Below, one piece after another: positions 29,599 through 40,347 of a stretch of 64,000 bases of DNA (positions are counted from its first letter, which is position 1; each line of letters begins with the position of its first letter). Both the position numbers and the translations under genes were made by a program. The DNA is from Procambarus clarkii. Lineage: Eukaryota > Arthropoda > Malacostraca > Decapoda > Cambaridae. The stretch lies in NCBI RefSeq assembly GCF_040958095.1, contig NC_091188.1, forward strand, positions 38,022,289 through 38,086,288. Reading direction: 5' to 3'. A model generated the notes under the pieces. The model made no database searches and was not told where the DNA came from. It saw only the letters and a list, made by a program, of their open reading frames with translations.

Positions 29599-31764
29599 TT
29601 AGAAGATTTCTAGACTGTGGTAGTCATTGAAGCAGTCGACAGCACATAATGGGATACCACACGTTTCACACCATGTTTGCACAAACTTCCGTTTCTTGTC
29701 TCTACGTGTCGTTGTTTTACACACCAAGCAATCACGTTGGGCTATTGCACGCTTCACACCAGGTGGCAAATACTTAAGTTTGTGTGCTAGGAAGCCTTCA
29801 GTGTGAGCGAGGCGTGGAGTACCAGCATGCTGCAACAGTGGGTTTATGATGGGCCGCTGAATACCTGGGACATCTTTTGCAAACTTTCCTAATAACTGTA
29901 TTGCAGCATCAAATACAAAGTCACGGAAAGTGGGCTTATGTCCAGTTCTCACAAGGTACATGTTGAAACAGTTCAGCATGCTCATGTCCACAAGATGGAA
30001 GAACACTTTTTTCGTCCACCTACATGTCTTCCGCACACACTCTGCAGTGCCAATCATCATGTCTGATTTATCAATCAACCGCATGTTGATATTATAGTCT
30101 AAAACACAGTCTGGCTTATATAGTGGTGCGTTTGTTTTATGGCTCACTTTCCCACTGTTCACCATTGTTCCATCATGAATTGTTGTCAACAAGTTCACCT
30201 CTCTTTTGTCTTTCCACCGAACTGACAGAATGTTATCACTTTTCCTTCTCTGACACTCACCAACTGCAATGTCGTTGTCAAACACAGGCATTTCCCTTCG
30301 TTGTGGCTTTACTGTACCAACCAATCCGGTTCTATTTTCTAGCAAGAACCGAGCTAGCAAGGGACTTGTATAGTAATTATCTGTGTATAAAATGTGTCCC
30401 TTGTTCATCCACGGAGCCATGATGGTCTTCACTACACTCCCCGAGAATCCATGTTCGTCGTTACCGGGAATGTCTACATCACTAGCCGAGTACAGAATCA
30501 TGTGTAACACGTATCCTGTCTCACAATCACAAAGAACAAAAAATTTCAGGCCAAATCGGTTTCGTTTTGAGGGAATGTACTGTTTGAATGGAACACGTCC
30601 CTTGAAAAGTATGAGAGATTCATCAACCACCAGCTTCTGTGCTGGTACGTAAAAATCTCTGAATTTTCCAATAACATCGTTCATGTAGTGCCTCACTCGC
30701 CACAGTCTATCATCAGGTGTTCGGTCCTGAACACTTCCAAAATGTAGACACCTGAGGAGTATCTGAAACCTGTCTCGTGACATATATTTCCCGAATAAAG
30801 GTGTTGGTATTGTCTTGTCCTTGCTCCAATAGTCATTTATTGCATGTTTGTGACAGTGCTTCATCAACAAACAGAGTGCCAAAAACACATACATTTCCGC
30901 CACTGTGGTATTTTTCCAACGCTGCAGTCGTGAAAATTCTGTGATTTCCCTCTCAATCAGGTAAGCAGCATGCAGGTTCGTTTGGTGTACAATGTATTCC
31001 ATGAGTGGTTCATCATAGAATGCTGTAAAATATTCCATCTCAGCCATGTCCTCACCTTGATTAGGGAAAAGGTTTGTAATCCCTACATCTTTATCGTCAA
31101 AGTGAGGAATATTAGGAATAAAATCGTCACCATCACTCCACTCAAGTACACCAGGCGTCCTGCGAGATGCAGAGGAAAGACGGCGAGGAAGCGATGCATA
31201 CCGGCGACCAGGAGCTGAATACCGTCTGCGAGAAGCACGGCGGCTACGTGCACGTGAGGTGGGTGCACGTGAGGTGGGTGCACGTGAGGTGGGTGCACGT
31301 GAACACGAGGGTCTTGGTCCCTCATGTGGTGCCATGCGGTGGCGCTTGGCCGGGCGAGATGCTGCTGACGCGACAATTTCTCGCCCAGTTACACCACTGG
31401 TACCAGCCACAGGCTCAATAAAACTTTGATCTGAGTCACTAAACCCAGAAAAGGAGTCGCCTCCCTCTGACTCGTCACCCTCAAACAGAAAATATCCACA
31501 GGAACTGTGAGGTCGTGGTAGAATTGGGGTAGAAAATGGGCGAGGAGGCATGGGAGAGCGTATAGGCCTCGCCATGGCATGGCGGTCATTCTCACTTTCA
31601 CTGCTGCTGCTACAATCACCCGACAACTGTGTATAATGCTCATCGTTGTCTGAATCGTCAAACACACTTTCTTCACCTTCAGAGAATAATTCGTGGGCTA
31701 TTTGCTTTGGGGTGAGGGACTGAGTGGTGCGTGCCCGTGAGGCGTTTGACCGTGCGCTCGCCAT
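29599..31764 (-). CDS. piggyBac-like transposase, copy 1
   Basis: A 721-residue transposase from the ATG at 31764; the same frame is open to another ATG at 31890, giving 763 residues (numbering below uses 763). N-terminal 1-250 is acidic then Arg/Ser-rich with three RAPTS repeats (about 198-212). The DDE_Tnp_1_7 core starts near 255 (FIPNIPHFDD). Catalytic aspartates are Asp423 (VVDESLILFKGR), Asp504 (YTDNYYTS) and Asp607 (MRLIDKSDMM). A C-terminal Cys-rich domain follows at 721-757 (CLVCK, CETCGIPLCAVDCF, DYH). It cuts and pastes at TTAA. No defect is visible, so it may be active. Confidence 0.92.
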   Translation of the reverse strand: MASARSNASRARTTQSLTPKQIAHELFSEGEESVFDDSDNDEHYTQLSGDCSSSSESENDRHAMARPIRSPMPPRPFSTPILPRPHSSCGYFLFEGDESEGGDSFSGFSDSDQSFIEPVAGTSGVTGREIVASAASRPAKRHRMAPHEGPRPSCSRAPTSRAPTSRAPTSRARSRRASRRRYSAPGRRYASLPRRLSSASRRTPGVLEWSDGDDFIPNIPHFDDKDVGITNLFPNQGEDMAEMEYFTAFYDEPLMEYIVHQTNLHAAYLIEREITEFSRLQRWKNTTVAEMYVFLALCLLMKHCHKHAINDYWSKDKTIPTPLFGKYMSRDRFQILLRCLHFGSVQDRTPDDRLWRVRHYMNDVIGKFRDFYVPAQKLVVDESLILFKGRVPFKQYIPSKRNRFGLKFFVLCDCETGYVLHMILYSASDVDIPGNDEHGFSGSVVKTIMAPWMNKGHILYTDNYYTSPLLARFLLENRTGLVGTVKPQRREMPVFDNDIAVGECQRRKSDNILSVRWKDKREVNLLTTIHDGTMVNSGKVSHKTNAPLYKPDCVLDYNINMRLIDKSDMMIGTAECVRKTCRWTKKVFFHLVDMSMLNCFNMYLVRTGHKPTFRDFVFDAAIQLLGKFAKDVPGIQRPIINPLLQHAGTPRLAHTEGFLAHKLKYLPPGVKRAIAQRDCLVCKTTTRRDKKRKFVQTWCETCGIPLCAVDCFNDYHSLEIF

Positions 31765-31913
31765 GGTGACTCTCGCTAAACTGAGGCCTCCCATGCCATC
31801 GAATCGTGAGCTGGATTTTTTTTCAAAATGGCCGCTGTTTACTAGAGCCCCTGGGCAGCGTATGGGACCCCCAGCTACACCGCGGGCCATTCAAATCATG
31901 TGCGGTACCCATA

Positions 31914-31929
31914 CACTTCATATGAAGTG
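31914..31929. promoter_or_regulatory. 16-bp palindrome, subterminal, repeat 1
   Basis: CACTTCATATGAAGTG is a perfect palindrome inside the direct repeat ACACTTCATATGAAGTGA followed by A/T-GCGCA. It is a candidate transposase-binding site or part of the transposase promoter. Confidence 0.6.
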
Positions 31930-31957
31930 AAGCGCAGTTGACTGGTAAAACGATTTA

Positions 31958-31973
31958 CACTTCATATGAAGTG
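31958..31973. promoter_or_regulatory. 16-bp palindrome, subterminal, repeat 2
   Basis: Identical palindrome 44 bp from the first and 16 bp from the element end, conserved in copy 2 at 63845-63860. Confidence 0.6.
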
Positions 31974-32204
31974 ATGCGCACTTTAAGGGTTAAACAAGAA
32001 CAACATAATTTATGTGCATCGTTGGAGGCGTCTAAGAATGTGCAAGAAGCAGCGCGACCCCACCATGTGGTGTTGACGTTACTCAAACCAGCGTTCGCCA
32101 TACGGGACAATTTGACGCCGATCGAGCTGTTCGTTACCCAAAATGTTCGTCTTTTGGGGCGATCGTTATGCGAGGTACCACTGTATATATATTTTTTTCC
32201 TCCA

Positions 32205-32525
32205 ACATTCATCTTGTATTCAAAACATTCTCTTATTTGTCTTACAATCAGTTGCTCTTGCCTTCGAGCAAATCCAACAAAGCTGCAATTTTTGTCACAG
32301 CAGCGATTGTCAAATATCCAGATGATCTGAAAGCTGTTTTCGAAGCTTACCAGCTATATGCCACTCCAAGCATTTAATGTTGGAGGGGCAAAAGAGACTG
32401 TACTTTTGCTCCTTTGTGTTAATGCTGAGTTCTTTTGTAATTCTTTCTTCTAAATTTTCTACTTTCTTTCCTAAAGCCTTTATTGTATTGTACACGCTGC
32501 ACGCTTCACAATCGATTCGACTTGG
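32205..32525 (-). pseudogene. Possible LINE ORF1 remnant
   Basis: The minus strand has a 73-codon frame with CEACSVYNTIKALGKKVENL then EERITKELS, a Cys pair followed by a coiled-coil-like stretch of the kind seen in LINE ORF1 proteins. There is no longer homology I can see, so the call is weak. Confidence 0.3.
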
Positions 32526-32765
32526 TTTCATATCCTGGCCGAGGAAGATAGACTGTTCGCCAATCCTTAACTGTTCACCTCTGTTTACCCATCAGTGAAT
32601 GGGTACCTGGTTGTTAAACGATTTGGCAGATTGTTTTCCGGGGAAAATTAAGATTAAAGACCTGCCCGAAACACTATGGATGCTAGTGGCTTTGGAAGAA
32701 TGTCTCTTGTATATATAAACTCTTGTACAGGTATATATAAATAAAATAACAAAATAAATAAAATA
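32526..32765 (+). mobile_element. SINE-2, 5' truncated
   Basis: From just after the B box (TATCCTGGCCGAGGA) through CGCCAATCCTTAACTG, GGGTACCTGGTTGTTAAACG and GACCTGCCCGAAACACTATG to an AAAT-rich tail. Confidence 0.75.
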
Positions 32766-32799
32766 AAATTTATAATTTCTCTTTGGGTCCAGGTAAATG

Positions 32800-33135
32800 C
32801 CGTTCTGCTCATTCACCCATTTCCTGAATGATTTTTGCGGCTCTATCATAAAAGTTGAGTAAATTTGTTAGATATGACCTTCCAGGTTGAAAACCATATT
32901 GCTTGTTCATTATGCCATTTCTTTAAAGATAATCCACCCATTATCTACAGTTTCGTTCTCTGGTGATTTGGCTACTACATGTGTTTATGATACTGCTATT
33001 TGCCAATTTCCATATGTCTGCAAGTTTTCCTGCTCGTAACTTTCTGGAAAATAATCTTGAATGGGCTGCTTATTGCATGAGTGCATTGTCTTGGTATCCA
33101 AGATGAAATTCCATCTGGTTGTACTACAGTATTTT
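32800..33135 (-). pseudogene. Decayed LINE RT fragment
   Basis: Minus-strand broken frames: PDGISSWIPRQCTHAISSPF, FQKVTSRKTCRHMEIGK and NKQYGFQPGRSYLTNLLNFY. These are RT finger blocks with stops and a deletion before motif A. Confidence 0.65.
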
Positions 33136-33233
33136 ATTTCTGCTTAACCCTTTAAGTGTGCCGCCTCCAAATATGACACCCCCCCAGTGCGCTGGAACAA
33201 AATTATCTGGAAAAAATTCTTTTGTTTTTTTAA

Positions 33234-35336
33234 CACTTTCACGCTATGTGGACGCGCCGGCGCATTCGGTTTCGTCTAACGTAAACGCATAGTGGACATA
33301 AAGTTATGTCAACTTTTAAAATATTTGTATAAAATTCAATTTTAATCCGATTTCATTGGGGTTTGTTTCAAACGACGCGCCATGAAGTTCTCTTTCTCAC
33401 CACTAGGCCGCCTGGCGCGTCGGCCTACCCGGTCACGTGACGGGCCCATTGTTTTCGTGTCACGTGTCGTGAGTCGATCACGCTCCCCTCGCGCGCCAAA
33501 CTCGAGCATTTTTACCCGTTTCCGTGTGGATTATACCCAATTACTTCATCAAAAATGGATCAAGGTCAAGGCCCAAGCACTTCTACAAGCACTCAAGAAA
33601 CATTGAGAGAACTTGGGGTGTACACATGTGGCACAATTAGAATGCTACGTGGCACCCCAAAGGTATTGCAAGCTCTAGCCAAGGGTAAACTTCCACTGGA
33701 TACCACAGTATACCGCCGCAAAGATAATACCTTCATTCTCCTGTGGAAAGACAAGCGAGTGGTTTCAATCATTACCAACATCCACAATGCAGACACTCAG
33801 CGAGTTCAGCAAAGGAAGCGAATTCGCAACCGAGACGGAACAAGTGGAATACAACAGGTAACAGTGAACAAACCGACTGCAATTTGCAAGTACAATAAGT
33901 TCATGAAAGGTGTGGACCACTTCGATCAAATGGTTAAATATTACCATTTTACCAGGAAAACTCACAAGTGGACCAAAAAGATTACCTTTTATTTCCTGCA
34001 AATGGCATTGCATAATGCCTATGTTTTGTACAAATACAACACAACTGATCGAAAAAAGCTAACATTGCTACAGTTCCACGAAGTGGCAATCTGGGCCCTA
34101 TTGCACTGGGACACAGAGGAGTGGCCTAAAACAACATCATCATCTCAACACTTGCGGCACGCTCCAGACATAAATGATGACACAGCTCCTGCCAATGCTG
34201 ACGCCATGCCAACTCCCGGACCATCTGGTGTGAGGCGGCCTTTGTTCACTACACCACCTCAAGATGAAGCAGACAACGAATCTGAACCCGACATGTCTGC
34301 CACACTGCCAGTTGACGAAACTGTTTTGTCAGATGAATCTGACTCTCCTGCAACTCCTGTTACACCTCCAGCGAGAGGACCTGGCCGCCCTATTGTTGAT
34401 TCAGAAAATCGCATGAACTACAAACTGAAACATGAAATTTACAGACTGCCCAAACGTCTCAAGTGTCATGCATGCGCACGGTCCGGTAAAAGGAAGGACA
34501 CAAACTATGGATGCAAGACCTGTGGTGTTGCACTCTGTGTTGTTCCCTGCTACACCAATTACCACCGGAAACAGGTGTATTGGGTGGTGAAGAAGTAACC
34601 ACCCGCAACAGCTTCACTCCACCTACAAACCATCTGTTGAGCAACTTCAGGAATGAAGAACCTGAAGAAGGTGGAGAGAAGAACAAATGCTCAACTTACT
34701 GTTCCACAACCAGCCTTCCCTTGGTAAGTACACCTATTTGGTCCAAGTTTGTGTAGTATAATTTAGCTCATAGAACATTCTATTGCGAAAACATTGCCAC
34801 AAAAATGAATGACATACATACAATAATAATATCAGAACAGTGAAATAAGTATAAACTTTCAAAGCAACGTTTCGCGCGTGTGTCGTCCAGTCACCGTTAC
34901 CGGGTAACAGTGCGCCCACTTCCCACACTCTTGCGGGTGGGCCGGGACCATTATTCTACGATTATATTCATATCATCGTGTTGGGAATTTTATTGGGAGT
35001 CCATTGATACCAAAATTAAGGCTGTAGGACAATTGTAGAGGTGATAATAATCCCAAGAGTAAAAACATTTTGTTGCTGTTGAGCGCTCACGGTGACTCAT
35101 CTTCGTAGTTATTTATTTCATGCTGGTATCTCTATAGCTTTTGTGACTTTTTTTACTAATGTTCTTCTAGAGAATTTTATTGCGAACACGTTGGTACCAA
35201 AATGAAATACGTAGCATGAAAACTAAGGTCAGAAAAGTAAAAAGAGTATCCACATTTTTGTTTTTACGCTTAAGTGATAAAAATGCCGCGCGCACATACG
35301 GTTGGCTGAGTGACCTTCGCCGAGAGCGCGAAAGTG
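33234..35336 (+). mobile_element. Internally deleted piggyBac-like transposon
   Basis: Flanked by TTAA (33230-33233 and 35337-35340), with ends CACTTTCACGCT and, inverted, CACTTTCGCGCT. It contains one open transposase-derived frame. It belongs to a different family from the element at 29041. Confidence 0.85.
33555..34598 (+). pseudogene. Truncated piggyBac-like transposase (catalytic core lost)
   Basis: A 347-codon open frame whose first about 15 residues (MDQGQGPSTSTSTQET) are joined directly to sequence that in full transposases follows the second catalytic aspartate (LRELGVYTCGTIRMLRG, then FILLWKDKRVV). The first two catalytic Asp blocks are therefore deleted; the third remains (GVDHFDQM, Asp121). 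The C-terminal Cys-rich domain is intact (CHACARSGKRKDTNYGCKTC, then GVALCVVPCYTNYH, about 310-340). It cannot catalyse transposition but could still bind ends or other proteins. The frame has survived the deletion, so either the deletion is recent or the frame is under some constraint. Confidence 0.85.
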
Positions 35337-35340
35337 TTAA

Positions 35341-35915
35341 AGTGTCAAAAACCCTTCCCTCAGTATGGGTATGTCAAAAAAAAAAATTGAAATTGTACTT
35401 TGGCTGCTATGGGGTCCGTAAGTTGGCTCGTGACGTCATCATTTCCCATTTGCCCGTGACGTACGCTCCCAGGGCCAGTAGGGTGCCCGGGGCGGGGCGT
35501 GCGAGTTACCGCGAATATATTTATGTTCATTTTTTGCGCACGGTTCCAAATACATTTTATTTGTTTTTACATACTAATCCTATGTATAATGAGCACGTAC
35601 ACTATATTATGGCAGTAAAGCATCCATACTGTCCGAAGACACTATGTTACATGCATGACACTTGTGTACACACATGTTGCACATATTTACCATGTATCAT
35701 GCTAATTTATGTATATATATACAATCTATTTACACACTACACTGTCACGCACACTATATACATTCACCATCAACACATTCAGAACACCGCGAGTGTGAGC
35801 AGCCACTCCCAGCCAGTCTCCCTCCCTCACTCCAACATCTTACTCGCCAACATTGCTTCTCCCACCATACTGTTATTGTTTTTATTGGTGTATACTGGCA
35901 GCAGGTTTTTCTTTT
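35341..35915. mobile_element. Outer piggyBac-like remnant, middle segment
   Basis: Non-coding. Contains GTGACGTCATCA, GCGAATATATTTATGTTCAT and CATACTGTTATTGTTTTTAT, which resembles the subterminal region of the intact piggyBac-like elements and joins 40348 on the far side of the Penelope-like pair. Confidence 0.55.
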
Positions 35916-37974
35916 AAACATGTCTCATTGAATACGACCGCATATTCTGTATTTACTATCTTCTGATTTAGGGCTTCTATCCCTCTAACTATTTTCTTAG
36001 CATCAGGGCTTAGCTGAAAGAGGAGTTCTCCAAAACTCATTTTCGTAATTTCAAGGTGAAGAAAAAAGTGAATTACTATAGAATGTATTACACTTATTAT
36101 ACAATTTGCGCAACGTTTTGAACCTTCATGGTTCATTCTCAAGTGAAAAGAATTTACAGAACTGGTTGATTCATACCCGCACTGGGTCAGGTGATAAGAC
36201 AATAAAGGTAAAACCTGGGGGATACATAAGGAATAAATGGGGCATGAAGCACATAAGAAAGAAGGTAACTGCAGAAGGCCTATTGGCCCATACGAGGAAG
36301 CTCCTATCTACATACAAAGATTAATCAGGTGTAATTGGCCTGTTATGGTGAACAGTGTCTTCTGTGTTGGCATCGTTATGTTCTGGTCTCGTCCTTACTC
36401 TCATGGTGGGTAGAGTAAATAGTTCTGTGATTTGTGTGTTCATGGTAGGTTGTTCTATTCTTATGTGAATTGCTACAAGAATTTGTAATCTTCTTGCATC
36501 TTTGGTTTTGTCTATTATACAGGTATTTTTGTTCAACATTTCTCTTGTTAGGGTGATGTCATGGGCTTGTCTCATGTGATTCCTAGGGGCACCGGATTGA
36601 AGATGACATGTCAAATGCCTCGTCAGCTTGGTCGACGTCATACCTATGTACTTAGATTGAAGGTTACATCCTTCGTGGGGGCAAGTGTGCATGTATACAA
36701 TGCTTGACTGCTGTAGAGGGTTCTCCGTCGGCTTCGGGCTATTTTTGATAAGGAGTTCGGAAGTCTTCTTGGTTTTGTAGAATATGATCAGGTCTATGTT
36801 TTGGTTAGGAGTAATGCTTTTTACTCTTTTACGGATTATTTCTTTCATTATTCTTAACTCTTTTATATGTTAACTGTGCATGGTTGATTTGTAATATAAT
36901 TTTATTGGAGGTATTGTTGTTTCTGTTCTAGGTTCAGGATTATACCATCGGTCCAAGTTTCTTCTTATAGCAGCGTTTATTTCCGCGTTGCTATATCCGT
37001 TGTTCACCAATACCTGAGTTACTCTTTCAAACTCTCTACTCACGTTGCTCCATTCAGAGCAGTGGGTAAGCGCTCGACGAATATAAGCATTGACAACACT
37101 GGCTTTGTATCTTTGGGGGCACTCACTTCTACCGTTCAGGCATAATCCTATGTTGGTGGGCTTAGTATATACGTTGGTGCATAAAGAGGTTCCTGTTTTT
37201 GTTATTAGTACATCCAAGAATGGCAGACTGTTATTTTCACTATTTTCATGTGTAAATCGGAGTACTGACTCTCTCTCTAGATGGCTTTTTAGATCAATTA
37301 GTTCATCTGAGTCTTTTACTATGACGAATATGTCATCTACATAACGGCGATATACAGTTGTTATTTGTCTGCTACTGAAGACTCTGTCTGCGATGGTTCC
37401 CATATAAAAATTAGCAAATATAACTCCTAAGGGGGAGCCCATTGCTACTCAGTCTATTTGTAGATACATGTCTCCTTGTGGACTGATGAAAAGGGGCTTC
37501 CTTTGTACATGCTTCGAGAAGACTTTTCAAGTGTGGCTCAGGTATGTCTAATTTGGGGGTGCTCTCGTCTCTGTATCCAGTATCATTCCTATGGTTGTCG
37601 ACTGGGACGTTGGTAAATAGGGATTCGACGTCCAGGCAAGCAATGATTCCATCGGGCTGAGTAGATTTGATCAATTCTAGGAAATCTGCTGATGATTGTA
37701 GACTATACTTGCTTGGAATGTATGGAGTTAGGAGTTCGTTAAGTCTTTTTGCCAGGTGATAGGTTGGAGTTGGTATTTGGCTGATTATTGGGCATAGTGG
37801 GTTACCTGGTTTGTGTGTCTTAACATTGCCATAGGCATATCCTAAGCCACAGTCACCTTGAAGTTTAGTGAAATGCACAATACTTTTCTTTGCGTTGATT
37901 GCAGTAATTGTTTTGTTTACTTTGCGTTTAAGGTCTTCCACAGGGTTCCTCGTGATTCGTTGAAATTTGAGCAT
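35916..37974 (-). pseudogene. Penelope-like element, copy 1 (5' truncated)
   Basis: Minus strand: RT (37974-36870) with LDVESLFTNVPV motif A, MGSPLGVIFANFYM and YVDDIFVI motif C. Then a GIY-YIG endonuclease (36848-36321): VYMHTCPHEGC, KYIGMTSTKLTRH, with the two cysteines between the GIY and YIG motifs that mark Penelope-like elements. A frameshift near 37490 and a TGA in QID*VAMGSP break RT, and the N-terminus is missing. The 3' UTR includes a 62-bp module shared with LINE-A. It lies head-to-head with copy 2. Confidence 0.85.
36247..36310 (-). other. LINE-A-like 3' module inside the Penelope-like 3' UTR
   Basis: On the minus strand GATAGGAGCTTCCTCGTATG, GGCC-AATA-GGCC and CTGCAGTTACC then TTCTTATG match the LINE-A 3' end with about four mismatches in 62 bases, in the same sense orientation and shortly after the endonuclease stop. 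Copy 2 lacks this segment. Confidence 0.85.
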
Positions 37975-40347
37975 CTGTTAAACAAATGGACCCAGTACGA
38001 CATTCCCAACCAACTCAAGCAAACCATCAACAGTGAACTATTTAACCTGAAACAACAACATAAAACTCGTGTAGAAACGAAGACACTCCGTAAATTAACA
38101 GCCCTAAACGGTGGACAGTTAAAGATCCCTCGTCCTAAAGATGGCTACATTAACCTGACTTCTTATGATCTTACCCAGGACCAACGAGACCTCTTAAATC
38201 TTGGTCTAAATTGTCAATTCATATCAAAACCAAAGATGCATCAAAAACTCCTGGAAATCGAAATGCTTCTGTACGACATCCATAAGCTAGAAGACAACAA
38301 AAAAGTCATCACCACTGACACACTTCAAGCTGAACTACTAACAGAAGCAGGGAAAAAATGAGGAACATATTCATCTACAATCTTAACCCCACAACTCAAA
38401 GAAGCAGCAAAACAACTAAAAAACCTGAAAGACGTAACAATAAGAAAGGCCGACAAGACAGCAGCATATGTATTGATTCTTACCCAAGAATACATGAACA
38501 AAATTAGCGACATCCTTAGTGATGACACCAAATTTCAACGAATTACGAGGAACCCTGTGGAAGACCTTAAACGCAAAGTAAACAAAACAATTGCTGCAAT
38601 CAACGCAAAGAAAGGTAGTGTGCATTTCACTAAACTTGAAGGCGACTATGGCTTAGGATGTGCCTTTGGCAATGTTAAGACACACAAACCAGGTAACCCA
38701 CTACGCCCAATAATCAGCCAAATACCAACTCCAACCTATCACCTGGCAAAAAGACTTAACGAACTCCTAACTCCATACATTCCAAGCAAGTATAGTCTAC
38801 AATCATCAGCAGATTTCCTAGAATTGATCAAATCTATTCAGCCCGATGGAATCATTGCTTGCCTGGATGTCGAATCCCTATTTACCAACGTCCCAGTCGA
38901 CAACCATAGGAATGATACTGGATACAGAGACGAGAGCACCCCCAAATTAGACATACCTGAGCCACACTTGAAAAGTCTTCTCGAAGCATGTACAAAGGAA
39001 GCCCCTTTCATCAGTCCACAAGGAGACATGTATCTACAAATAGACTGAGTAGCAATGGGCTCCCCCTTAGGAGTTATATTTGCTAATTTTTATATGGGAA
39101 CCATCGCAGACAGAGTCTTCAGTAGCAGACAAATAACAACTGTATATTGTCGTTATGTAGATGACATATTCGTCATAGTAAAAGACTCAGATGAACTAAT
39201 TGATCTAAAAAGCCATCTAGAGAGAGAGTCAGTACTCCGATTTACACATGAAAATAGTGAAAATAACAGTGTGCCATTCTTGGATGTACTAATAACAAAA
39301 ACAGGAACCTCTTTATGCACCAACGTATATACTAAGCCCACCAACATAGGATTATGCCTGAACGGTAGAAGTGAGTGCCCCCAAAGATACAAAGCCAGTG
39401 TTGTCAATGCTTATATTCGTCGAGCGCTTACCCACTGCTCCAAATGGAGCAACGTGAGTAGAGAGTTTGAAAGAGTAACTCGGGTATTGGTGAACAACAG
39501 ATATAGCAACGCGGAAATAAACGCTGCTATAAGAAGAAACTTGGACCGATGGTATAATCCTGAACCTAGAACAGAAACAACAATACCTCCAATAAAATTA
39601 TATTACAAATCAACCATGCACAGTGAACATATGAAAGAGTTAAGAATAATGAAAGAAATAATCCGTAAAGGAGTAAAAAGCATTACTCCTAACCAAAACA
39701 TAGACCTGATCATATTCTACAAAACCAAGAAGACTTCCGAACTCCTTATCAAAAATAGCCCGAAGCCGACGGAGAACCCTCTACAGCAGTCAAGCATTGT
39801 ATACATGCACACTTGCCCCCACGAAGGATGTAACCTTCAATCTAAGTACATAGGTATGACGTCGACCAAGCTGACGAGGCATTTGACATGTCATCTTCAA
39901 TCCGGTGCCCCTAGGAATCACATGAGACAAGCCCATGACATCAACCTAACAAGAGAAATGTTGAACAAAAATACCTGTATAATAGACAAAACCCAAGATG
40001 CAAGAAGATTACAAATTCTTGAAGCAATTCACATAAGAATAGAACAACCTACCATGAACACACAAATCACAGAACTATTTACTCTACCCACCACCAGTTC
40101 TGTAAATTCTTTTCACTTGAGAATGAACCATGAAGGTTCGAAACGTTGTGCAAATTGTATAAATAAGTGTAATACATTCTATAGTAATTCACTTTTTTCT
40201 TCACCTTGAAATTACGAAAATGAGTTTTGGAGAACTCCTCTTTCAGCTAAGCCCTGATGCTAAGAAAATAGTTAGAGAGATAGAAGCTCTAAATCAGAAG
40301 ATAGTAAATACAGAATATGCGGTCATATTCAATGAGACATGTTTACT
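37975..40347 (+). pseudogene. Penelope-like element, copy 2
   Basis: One reading frame from about 37975 to 40209, interrupted by TGA at 38359 (GKK*GTYSS) and TGA at 39046 (QID*VAMGSP). N-terminal block NLTSYDLTQDQRDLL, then IRKADKTAAYVLI, RT motif A LDVESLFTNVPV, MGSPLGVIFANFYM, and motif C YVDDIFVI (around 39160). The GIY-YIG domain is at 39790-40070 (VYMHTCPHEGC, KYIGMT, HLTCH, MRQAHD). An internal deletion after the endonuclease (near 40092) removes the 3' module found in copy 1. Without the two TGAs the RT and endonuclease would be complete. Confidence 0.87.

Larger units (their letters stand above)
29041..31989 (-). mobile_element. piggyBac-like transposon, intact copy 1
   Basis: 2949 bp between TTAA (29037-29040) and TTAA (31990-31993), with ends CCCTTAA and TTAAGGG. 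It carries one intact transposase on the minus strand. The end upstream of the transposase holds two copies of a 16-bp palindrome. It is about 99% identical to 60929-63876. Confidence 0.9.
26967..32183. mobile_element. TA-flanked Tigger-like shell, nested insertions
   Basis: Ends CAGTGGTACCTTGAGTAACG and, inverted, CAGTGGTACCTCGCATAACG, flanked by TA within TATATA. That is the Tc1/mariner (pogo/Tigger) pattern shared with 43267 and 57937. Much of the inside is foreign: an old piggyBac fragment, small inverted repeats and an intact piggyBac-like element at 29041-31989. No Tigger transposase was recognised in it. Confidence 0.65.

Noticed and set aside
29368..29613. Small plus-strand frames within the piggyBac-like elements (also 30123, 30383, 61219 and 62010)
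   Set aside because: They lie in the untranslated end or antisense to the transposase and are repeated only because the element is.
35180..35917. 245-codon plus frame
   Set aside because: Spans the end of the deleted piggyBac element and the outer remnant; low-complexity translation with no domain. It is chance readthrough across an insertion boundary.
40095..40345. Hammerhead ribozyme in the Penelope-like terminal repeat
   Set aside because: Such ribozymes are known in this class and CTGATG occurs at 40254, but the full conserved core (CTGATGA, GAAA and a cleavage triplet with paired stems) could not be assembled by eye.
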